Of a stretch of 64,000 bases of DNA, positions 31,947-40,263 are shown one piece after another. The notes below the pieces were generated by a model, which worked only from the letters and a program-made list of their open reading frames with translations, did no database searches and had not been told where the DNA came from. The DNA comes from Lineolata rhizophorae (lineage: Eukaryota > Ascomycota > Dothideomycetes > Lineolatales > Lineolataceae), in contig MU001685.1 of assembly GCA_010093515.1 (NCBI GenBank), positions 661,851-725,850 on the forward strand. Reading direction: 5' to 3'. The translations under genes and the position numbers were made by a program. The number at the start of each line of letters is the position of its first letter. Position 1 is the first letter of the stretch.

Positions 31947-33783
31947 ACGTATTCCACCACCGAGTCGCTCACCCCACCGAGTCGCTCACCCCACCGAGTC
32001 GCTCAGAATTTCTTGGCAACCATTATCAACATGAATTTTCATCGCTATTGCAGAGAGAACTTATAGAAATCGTGCTTGCCTCCGATTCAGAAGACTCTTC
32101 CACATCCTTTTTGCATGTTCGCGCGTTGTGCCCAGTCCCCCCACAGTTTCTACAGCGCCGTATACCTCGCTGAGCCCTCTGGTGACGACCACTACGAGCC
32201 TTCTTTGATGCCTGAGGCGCTATAGATGCCTCAGCAGCCACCTGCGCTGCCACGGCACCATACTCCATCATATCGCCCTGCCGAATCTGCTTCCGTTTAC
32301 GCGATTTCCGTTTGGTTGCCTCCTCTAACTGCTCCTCAAGCTCAGTGATACGGGAGCTCATAAGCGCCATCGGATGCAGCATCAATTCGGCTCCTTTAAC
32401 GAGCTGCGCAAACCCCGCCTGGGTTGCTGTTGGCGATATGCCGAAGGAATCGCGTACGAGCTTTGATTGCGATGCGAATTCAAGCGTATTACTTGGAGTT
32501 TTTGATACCCATGGCGTTTGTAGTGTAGGGTTATCTGGTGGGGTACGTAATCGTACTTCAAGGCGATCAAGGACCTCTGCAGCGCTTAGAGGAACAAGTC
32601 CAGATGCCTGAAAGGCCTTCTTGCAGTTCTCTTCCGTAAACACGTCGAAAAACGCGTCTCTAAACGCTGGTAGGAAGCCTTCCTTCGTGATGTGGAAGAT
32701 GCGGCGGCGCGCCAAGTCTCGTACGCGTTGGGAGTACTTCAGCTTCAATGGCGAAAAGCAGACCACATCTAGCGGCTGTAATATATGCGATGAATGCGCA
32801 GGCATACAGAGCGTGACAATTTTGTTTTCGAAGCAGTAATCCTTGAAATCCTGGTTGAGGTGGCTCTCATGGCCATCTAGAATTAGAAGCCGATATGCCC
32901 CCACCTGACGCGCCTTTGTATACGCGTCAAAGTGCCTTAACCACTCTAGACCAAGCGCATTATTTGTCCAGCCATTTTCAGAGACCCTAATCTTCCAATT
33001 ATATGGTATATTAGTCTCCTCATACCACGCAGAGATGTGGACGCGCCCCTTGTAGATGATGAAGGGTGGAATTGCGTACCCTGCGGCGCAGATGCCCTGG
33101 ATGACGGTCACCCACTCGCGATCGCCTGGCTGAATGAGATCTGGCCTTCTGCGTCTCTCTGAGCCAGTGACGACTTTCATAGAGCCAATTACGCCCATCT
33201 GGAAGCCAGTCTCGTCGAAGTTGTGGACGTCCTCATCGTGAATGCCGTACTTGCTTTTCATCCTTTCAACGCGGGCAAACCACTCGCCAATTACCTCAGG
33301 ATCCTCCTGAACTATTCTCTGGCGGTCCTTCGCTCGGTTATATGCCATCTTGAGCTCGTCCATACGCTCTACGAACCTCCCTGCCCAGTTCTTGCCTACT
33401 GGCTTTCCACCACGTATAGCCAACAGTTTATCCGCCATATCTGCCACCTCGCATAGCCGGGGCGCGAACCCTCGCGAATCTAGGTCGAGAATATATCGGA
33501 CGATCGTCTGCTCTTCGGTTATCGTGAGCTTCTGGCAGTTTGGTTGGCAATTGGCTCGCGCGAGTTTTCCGTTGCATCTATCTCGGAGGGTCGTTTGGGG
33601 TATGTTAAACGCGTCGGCGGCGCGTCGCAGGCTTTGAAATTGGCCTTACTTATAGGCCTGGAGTGCAAGCTCAATCCTACCTTCTTGTTGAGCTTTATCC
33701 ATGTGTAATTGCTGAAACATCGCGCGTAGTAGTGGTGGTGATGGTTGCCAAGAAATTCTGAGCGACTCGGTGGTGGAATACGT
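31947..33783 (-). mobile_element. pogo/Fot1-type DNA transposon, element 1 (1.84 kb)
   Basis: Flanked by TA (31945-31946, 33784-33785). Ends are inverted repeats starting ACGTATTCCACCACCGAGTC and sharing GAATTTCTTGGCAACCAT further in, 43 matching bases in all. The left end differs from the right by two extra copies of the 17-mer CCCCACCGAGTCGCTCA. The element carries one transposase gene on the minus strand with a single nonsense codon. End sequence, TA target and transposase type place it beside element 2 (35626-37485). Class II, Tc1/mariner superfamily, pogo-Fot1 branch. Confidence 0.92.
32026..33720 (-). pseudogene. pogo/Fot1 transposase of element 1, one premature stop
   Basis: DDE transposase, about 565 codons from ATG 33720 to TGA 32026-32028, interrupted by TAA at 33648-33646 (about codon 25, after LALQAYK). 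CAA to TAA would be a C-to-T change at CpA, the RIP context. Downstream the frame is clean for 473 codons and could still be translated from an internal ATG (MADMADKLLAIRGGKPVGKN), but that product lacks the first helix-turn-helix. The N-terminal part (SLRRAADAFNIPQTTLRDR) is the psq/CENP-B-like HTH. Catalytic acids are in NFDETGFQMG, LLILDGHESHL and ILQPLDVVCF. The C-terminus has a zinc knuckle CRNCGGTGHNARTC. Plain DNA transposon; probably inactive or nearly so. Confidence 0.9.
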
Positions 33784-33800
33784 TATATGACCTCTGAATA

Positions 33801-35105
33801 TAGTTTACAGTGGGGTGGAGTGGGGTCGGGGCGGGGTCCATTTACTACGAAGCTACCCGTTCGCGACAAAGGACACTAGAACTCAATTCTGTTATCCACA
33901 CCCAGCCTAGTTTTCGTGCCCCCGGTCTTCCTTACTCAACTCTCGTCCGCACGCTCTTCTATAGAATCGCATATGTGGCTTAGCAATAGCCGGGATCTGC
34001 AGGCTTCTGAAGCAATCACAACACCCTACGCACCTTAACCTACAACACAAGGTGGCTGACAATTACGTCAGATTGCTAAGCAATGCCCACATCACTGACT
34101 CAGCAGTTTCCGAGGAAGCTCTCGACCATTACACCGTCTTCAACGGCCGCCGCTTCGTAAAGGAAATTGAGAAAGACAAAGAGAAGACGCCACCCTTGGA
34201 TCAGGCGAACATGAAACAGAGCCTGGACCTTTACCCCCCTTTCCACTTACATGGCCTCCAAAGGTGCCGAAATCACACATCGTCAGTACATGGCCTCGCC
34301 AGAGGGAAGTCTTTGGGCCGGTAAGGTGGTTGCAAGGCTTGTCTACGGGAAGAATATTACTTGGGAACAGCTTAGGGAGGTATACGGTACCGCGCCACTT
34401 CTCAGACGATTTTCGACATTCATGACTACATCAATTAGATCTATTGCAAGGGACTATTGCCGCAGCGCCAGCGGTTGCCGAGATGGTGATACTCTCATAT
34501 TCTTCGTAGCAAATTCTCGTCTCCCACGATCTGCTTTACGTTTCGGCCCATGTCCTCAAGAAAAGACGCTAACAATTTTAATCAACTTTCTTTTGAAGTT
34601 GTTCTCAATACTGATTGCGTTCCTTGGGAAACTGTCCACCGCCATCATCTCGTCCACTTCAGAGGTATTGTCAGAATACTAGGTAGCCTATTTGGGCCTA
34701 GTTTACCAACCCCTAACAGGGATTCTACAAGTGTATTTATGCAGCCTCAGATAGCACCATTTTTCCAATGTCAATGGGCTTGGCCTACCCATTCCAGAAT
34801 TCCACCGGAACCTGATAGGTATGACCCTCAATAGGGCTAGAAGGGTGGGAGGAGTTTTTTTTGAAAAAAACCGATGGGGTGTGATTTGGGGATTATGTAA
34901 TAAGGATCCTAAAGCCCTAATAGTAATAGTGTTAAACCCTTTCTAAAAAGCTCAAATATGGCTATACTACTACCAACGTGCTACCCCCCCCAAAAAAAAT
35001 CGTAGCAGTAATTTTGACGACTAGTGAGACCCTTGACACCAATGCCAAGACCAAAACCCCAATGAAAAATCTCGCGCCAATGGAAATCTAAACCCCGATC
35101 TAAAT
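33801..35105. mobile_element. TA-flanked GGGGTGG element, copy 3, in two parts about 1 kb apart
   Basis: After TA (33799-33800) a left terminal repeat reads TAGTTTACAGTGGGGTGGAG up to about 33835. The family's interior returns only at about 34830-35100 (GATGGGGTGTGATTTGGGGA ... GGAAATCTAAACCCCGATCT). The intervening ~1 kb is not AT-rich and has no family sequence; it holds open frames at 34052-34324 and 34251-34682 that I do not recognise. Either one element carries captured host DNA or two fragments lie side by side. No right terminal repeat was found. Confidence 0.45.
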
Positions 35106-35625
35106 ATCAGACACGAATGAGACGAAAGCTGGATGTTCATACGCCGAGAACGTGGAGGCTCCACACCCGATTACATCTAAGGATCCCCATCCGAATTATC
35201 TCATCTTCCTCTGTGCCTTCACAATGGTCTGATCCTCCTGCGCATTTGGAACTGGCCGGCCCAGCGTTTAGCTTTAAGGCAATACTCCTCTGCTTCGCTT
35301 GTGTCTTAGTAGTCGGACGTGAGCAGCTCGAGGGGGCCGTGTTCGGAGCCTAGTAGAACGCCTCGGTGAGACGGGTGTTATGTCCGAATGACACTAAGCC
35401 GACAATCTAGGCGTATATTGTTCACCTTGGCAAATCGTCACGGCTATCATTGTCGTTGTCCTTCTCGCATGCAGCGACCACGTAGACGCCAGTGTTGACT
35501 TCCCTGCCTTCGCCCCATAAGGTGAGTCTTATAGCGGTTCACGTATCCACGGCGAGAGTTACTTACTCCTAAGGCGGAGTAAGTTATCTACCCTCCACAT
35601 ACTTTTCCCCATTAATTATAGTATA

Positions 35626-37485
35626 ACGTAATCACCCACCGAGTGTCTCAACCCATCGAGTGTCTCAGGGACGCGTCTTGACGCGTCCCCCAACTTTCTT
35701 CCTCAATTTCTCCGCCTACCATGCCGGAAAAGACTTCAAACGAAGCAGACATCATTCTTGCCATTCATTCTATTGAGAAAGGCCATTTTCCAAGTGCTAG
35801 AGCCGCCGGCAAGGCTCTGGGAATCTGTTCTCGCACCATCTCTCGCAGAATGAAGGGAACACCTTCTCGCGACCACAGCAATGAGATCCAGAAGAAACTT
35901 AATCAATGGGAGAGGGAGGTGCTAATTGAGCGCATTCTGGACTTGGATGCCCGAGGATATCGCGTCAAATACAAAGATGTGGCTGAAATGGCCAATGTTT
36001 TGATCGATGACGACCAACGCGTCGCACGCGACCACGTCGGCAGACATTGGCCAGAGAGGTTCGTCAACGAGAATCCATCCATCCGGCCTAAGATGTCTCG
36101 AGGCTACGACTACGAGAGAGCCAAATGCGAAGATCCTAGGGCCATTGCGGAGTGGTTCAGAGTACTGAAGTGTATGAAGGACGACCATGGCATTCAGGAC
36201 GACGACGTCTACAATTTTGACGAAACCGGCTTCATGATGGGTCGCATTCAACCGGGAATCGTCGTCACTGCTTCCGACAGACGTCAGAATCCAAAAAAAC
36301 GACAGCCGGGCAATCGGGAGTGGGTGACAGTCATCCAAGCCATCGGAGCGAGCGGACACGCTATCCCGCCATTCATCATCTTTGGATGCAAAACCACCCA
36401 CCTCCATTGGACTCAAAACAGAGATCTACCAGGCGATTGGATGCTACATCACTCTGAGACTGGCTGGACTACCAATGAGCTTACTTTCCAGTGGCTGAAG
36501 CACTTTGATGTGAGCACAAAAGATCGCAGTGTTGGATCTTGGCGTCTTCTCATCTTGGACGGCCATGAGAGCCACGTTTCGACTCAATTCGACAAATACT
36601 GCAAGGAGAACAAGATTCTATGCTATTACTTGCTCCCACATTCATCTCACATCACTCAGCCTTTGGATGTTGGGTGTTTTGGCCCGATGAAGACATACTA
36701 CTCGGGTGAGATCTCCGAGCTCACCCGATATGGCATCATTCTTGTGAGCAAGCAGGACTTTCTGGATGCCTTCAAGAGAGTCTGGCCCAAAGCATTCACG
36801 GAGAAGAACATCAAATCGGCCTTCAGAGCCACTGGAATTGTCCCGTTCAATCCAGAGGACGTACTGTCACGTCTGGATGTGGTCCTCCGAACTCCGACAC
36901 CTCCGACAGCTCAACCCACCACGTGGCAGTCTCAAACTCCAAAGAATTTACTTGAATTCGGCTGCCAAAGTGATCTTCTCAACAAGAGGATTGAAAACCA
37001 CGGCGATAGCTCACCAACCCACATGGCGGAAGTCGCGCATTCGCTCGGGAAAGGGATCGTGATGTACGCTAAGAAAGCGGCATTGCTGGAGGATGAGGTC
37101 CGCCACCTCCGCGCCGTGAATGAGACGCTTTCCGGTCGGAAAAAAAAGAAAAGAAAGCTACTGAAGCGTGAAGGACCACTAAGCGTAGCCGAGGGCCATC
37201 AAATGTTGGATGAAATGGAGCTGAATGCTCAATGGGAGCGAGAAATCGAAGAGGATGCTCCAATTGAGGTGAGTGTCACGAAGAAAAGACGCCGATGTGG
37301 CAAATGTGGCACCTTAGGACACAACTCCAGGACCTGCCCATATGAAGCTCCAAGAGCTGAGGATCACATTGATCCTTAAACCATTCAAATTGAGTAAGAA
37401 TTGAGAGAGTTATGAAGCTTTTCGGAGTGGTGGTGGTGATGAGTGAGACACTCGATGGGGTGAGACACTCGGTGGGTGATTACGT
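35626..37485 (+). mobile_element. pogo/Fot1-type DNA transposon, element 2 (1.86 kb), looks complete
   Basis: Flanked by TA (35624-35625, 37486-37487). The terminal inverted repeats begin ACGTAATCACCCACCGAGTG and match over about 42 bp with one difference, so the insertion is recent. Each end holds two direct subrepeats, CACCGAGTGTCTCA and CATCGAGTGTCTCA, likely transposase-binding sites. It encodes an unbroken transposase. Its base composition is like that of host genes, unlike the AT-rich surroundings, so it has escaped or post-dates RIP. Confidence 0.94.
35721..37379 (+). CDS. pogo/Fot1-type transposase, intact
   Basis: DDE transposase of 552 residues that would cut and paste element 2. 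N-terminal HTH of the psq/CENP-B type: AIHSIEKGHFPSARAAGKAL then GICSRTISRRM, with a second DNA-binding domain (REVLIERILDLDARGYRVKY and ARDHVGRHWPERF). The catalytic core has the expected acids: YNFDETGFMMG, LLILDGHESHVS and HITQPLDVGCFGPM; REWVTVIQAIGASGHAIPPF is a strong family signature. A coiled coil (AALLEDEVRHLRAVNETLSG) precedes a Lys-rich run (KKKKRKLLKRE), a possible nuclear signal. The C-terminal CX2CX4HX4C zinc knuckle is CGKCGTLGHNSRTC, shared with element 1. No intron, no stop. Starting ATG follows CCTACC 95 bp into the element. Likely competent for transposition, though expression is unknown. Confidence 0.95.
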   Translation: MPEKTSNEADIILAIHSIEKGHFPSARAAGKALGICSRTISRRMKGTPSRDHSNEIQKKLNQWEREVLIERILDLDARGYRVKYKDVAEMANVLIDDDQRVARDHVGRHWPERFVNENPSIRPKMSRGYDYERAKCEDPRAIAEWFRVLKCMKDDHGIQDDDVYNFDETGFMMGRIQPGIVVTASDRRQNPKKRQPGNREWVTVIQAIGASGHAIPPFIIFGCKTTHLHWTQNRDLPGDWMLHHSETGWTTNELTFQWLKHFDVSTKDRSVGSWRLLILDGHESHVSTQFDKYCKENKILCYYLLPHSSHITQPLDVGCFGPMKTYYSGEISELTRYGIILVSKQDFLDAFKRVWPKAFTEKNIKSAFRATGIVPFNPEDVLSRLDVVLRTPTPPTAQPTTWQSQTPKNLLEFGCQSDLLNKRIENHGDSSPTHMAEVAHSLGKGIVMYAKKAALLEDEVRHLRAVNETLSGRKKKKRKLLKREGPLSVAEGHQMLDEMELNAQWEREIEEDAPIEVSVTKKRRRCGKCGTLGHNSRTCPYEAPRAEDHIDP

Positions 37486-37487
37486 TA

Positions 37488-37688
37488 AGGTCCTACGATT
37501 ATACTCATTTAGTAACTACCCTTATTATTATATCCAAAACCGATAATGGTAAAGGTAAGTGTTATAGACGCCCAGGCCAACTGATAACGGAAACAGAGCC
37601 GCACCTCCAATTGGTGGTCTGAACTAGGCCGAGCGTTGATCGAGTGTCGATCGGCGTACGACTGGGTAGCGTCCAGTCCGAGAACTGA
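37488..37688. other. Short spacer between pogo element 2 and TG...CA copy C
   Basis: About 200 bp of unique-looking DNA, no gene. Confidence 0.4.
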
Positions 37689-38006
37689 GGCGGCGCCACC
37701 GCTAACACCCCTTTTTCAGTTTCTTTTCTCCTAACTGCACGTGATTTCTTTCCTTTTATGTATGTTAGGTTTTTCCTCCCCCACATACACACACACCTAC
37801 ACACACCATACGCACACCAAGAGGATTTTTTTTAGCTTTTTTTTTTTTATCTTTTCTTTGTTTTTCTTTCCCCTTATCCAAAAGTTAGTTAGTAAACAAC
37901 GGTGCCTCCTTGGACTCGAATACACGATGCCGTGAAGCAGTGAAGACGCGTCTCTCCTTTTGTTCTTTAAGTGTTGGTCCCAGGTAAAGTGCTCTACCCT
38001 GCTACA
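37689..38006 (+). mobile_element. TG...CA repeat, copy C (incomplete)
   Basis: Same family as copy A: begins within GGCGGCGCCACC, contains TGCACGTGATTTCTTTCC, a CACACACA tract, AAGTTAGTTAGTAAACAA, and ends AAGTGCTCTACCCTGCTACA. The terminal TGTAG of the other copies is not present at the left, so no target duplication can be read. Fossil. Confidence 0.65.
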
Positions 38007-38197
38007 GTATTTGATTCTCTAAGTTGGATCGGGGTTGTATCTTTATGGGCGTGGATCCAATCCCGATCAGGTGCTGCGCATATCCTCCTTCCCATCCTTG
38101 AGCGCAACAGTAATATTTAATATAAGTAGGCTTATATAGATCACAATATGAATAATATATCTTTATAGCCTACTTTAAATTTCCCACAATAGGGTAG

Positions 38198-38551
38198 TGT
38201 GGTAGAGTAGGGCGGCGCCAGCCCTGATACCCCTTTTTGGCAGTTGCTTCCTCTTTCTTGCACGTGACTTCTTTTCCTTTTAAGTAGGTTTGGTTTTTCT
38301 CCTTCCACACACAAGACGCTTATTCAACAACACATAAGTCAAATTGCTTTTGCTAATCATATAGATACACATAAAAGCTTTCTCTGCCTCTTTTTCTTGT
38401 CTTTCTCTCTTCTTATTACTAAAAGTTGGTTAGCAAGCAGTAGTGCTCCTCTAAACTCGAATGTATGATACCGTGAAGTAGTGACGACGTGACCCCCCCT
38501 CCTTTTGTTCTTTAGGTGTTAGTCCTAGGTAAAGTGCTCTACCCTGCTACA
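38198..38551 (+). mobile_element. TG...CA repeat, copy D (354 bp)
   Basis: Starts TGTGGTAGAGTAGGGCGGCG and ends GTGCTCTACCCTGCTACA, flanked by GTAG on both sides (38194-38197, 38552-38555). Full-length copy; orientation as A and C, opposite to E. Fossil. Confidence 0.72.
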
Positions 38552-38555
38552 GTAG

Positions 38556-38852
38556 GGTCAAGGTTTTATGTTAGGTTTCCTATCTAGGTTTAGCATAATA
38601 CTATTGGAATAGATTAGTAACCCCCTAACAGAGTAAGACTTATAGAATTATGTAATGGACATTTAAACCTTAATAATAATACAGGGTCGGGTCAGGTCGG
38701 AGCGGAGTTGATCGGGGAGTCTAGATTTTTATTGGGATTTAGAGTCTTAGCATTAGGGTCTATTAGGGTCAAATTAATTATTATAATTACTATTGCTGGA
38801 TTTTTTATTAGTATATTCGGTAGCAATATTTAGGGGCGATTTAACCATATTG
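38556..38852 (-). mobile_element. Fragment of TA-flanked GGGGTGG element between copies D and E
   Basis: AT-rich sequence whose reverse strand matches the interior of copy 1 (ATATGGTTAAATCGCC, TAATAGACCCTAATGC). Terminal repeats are not visible. The D and E insertions border it. Confidence 0.45.
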
Positions 38853-38856
38853 GTAT

Positions 38857-39214
38857 TGTAACAGGGTAGAGCACTTCACCTAAGGCCAACACTGAAAGAA
38901 TAGAAAAGGAGGATCACGTCGTCACTGCTTCACAGCATCATGCGTTTTCGGATTCGGAGGAGCACTGCTGCTTGCTAACTAACCTTTGGTAAGAAGGAGA
39001 GAGGGGGGGACAAGAAGAAGAGCAAAAGAAGCTTTTGTAATTGTATAAAAGGCAAATGCAACTTCACTTATATGTGTGTTGAATGAGTGAATTAAGTGAG
39101 TGTTGTCGAAGGAGAAAACCCAACCTACTTAAAAGGAAAGGAAATCACGTGAAAGAAAGAGGAAGCAACTGCCAAAAAGGGGTATCAGGGCTGGCGCCGC
39201 CCTACTCTACTACA
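38857..39214 (-). mobile_element. TG...CA repeat, copy E (reverse orientation, 358 bp)
   Basis: Starts TGTAACAGGGTAGAGCAC and ends CGCCCTACTCTACTACA-like, flanked by GTAT on both sides (38853-38856, 39215-39218). Full-length copy inverted relative to D; the pair D/E repeats the inward-facing layout of A/B. Fossil. Confidence 0.72.
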
Positions 39215-39238
39215 GTATTAGGGTCTTAGAACCACCTA

Positions 39239-39654
39239 TAGTTCGAAATGGGGTAGGGCGAACGCCATGGGATTTTGGAGTGGGTTTCCTAAAATAGTTT
39301 AGTGGTTACCTAGATAGGAATCCCATCCCAAGAAAAACCCAAATTCCTTGGGGCTTGGGTTAGGTTTCCCCTTTAGGTTTAACGTAATTCTATTGGGGTG
39401 GGGTGGGGTAGGAGCTTTTTTTTTTAAAAAACTCCAATAGGGTAGAATGTTGAGATTATGTAATATAGTAATAGGGTTACGCCCCTTTCACAAATGATCT
39501 ACCAAATGTATTACCCAAAAAAAATGGTAGAAGCAATTTCGATCACTAATCACACTCCAATTGATTCCAGTGCCAAGACTCCAACTCTCAATAAAAATCT
39601 GAACCCTGACCCAACAGACCCCACCCTGACTACATTCCATCCCATTGTGGACCA
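39239..39654. mobile_element. TA-flanked GGGGTGG element, copy 4 (416 bp)
   Basis: Flanked by TA (39237-39238, 39655-39656). Left end TAGTTCGAAATGGGGTAG; right end, read inward, TGGTCCACAATGGGATGG. Longest complete copy; the interior shares TTTAGGTTTAACGTAATTCT, ATTGGGGTGGGG and a poly-T/poly-A hairpin arm near 39415-39432 with copies 1-3. Non-coding. Confidence 0.65.
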
Positions 39655-39656
39655 TA

Positions 39657-40263
39657 ATATAGTGGCCATGATAATTAGATGTCAAGCTACTACTCTACAA
39701 TGAAGCAGCATGAGGACGTTTTAAAATAGGGTTGACATTTAAAAGATATCCTCTTTTTAATACATATACAAGAAGCTCGTAGACCAAAAAAAAAATAGGG
39801 ATATTAAGTAATACGGGCATCGCTTGCTGTAGGATTCCTACTTTGTCACCGGTGCGGCCGTCTAGAAACGAAGCCGAGTACGGCCTACAGAGCGAGCGAG
39901 ACTCCCGCTCCATTGCAAAAAAGGCGACAGGGCATGAGCTGGGGTGGAAAATCGCCGAGGGGTCTTCAGGGAAACGGCCAGGTATCGAGCAGCCCATTGA
40001 CCAAGAGAAAATGGGCATAGTTTTCTTTCATACAACTCGGAGGCGGCGGCCGAGCCTCGGAGGAAGGAGGACGGTAGATATGCTTATGCGGTACACACCA
40101 TTTCAACCGGCTTGCAACTAGACCTACGGACTCATCCACCGCAGTTCGAGACGTCAATGAGTACAACCTTACGCACTTGCTTCTACACTTCAATCTAGCT
40201 TTGTTAATAAAGCCTCCTCGACTCCAGCGTTGAAGGACTTGACATAAGAGACTGGCCCCTGGG
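39657..40263. other. Right edge of transposon island to AP-1 gamma stop
   Basis: About 0.6 kb, no gene or repeat copy recognised. Base composition returns to genic levels from about 39840. Confidence 0.5.

Noticed and set aside
34052-34324. Methyltransferase-like fragment
   Set aside because: The resemblance of the FNGRRFV part is too weak; it opens with GTG and no SAM motif follows.
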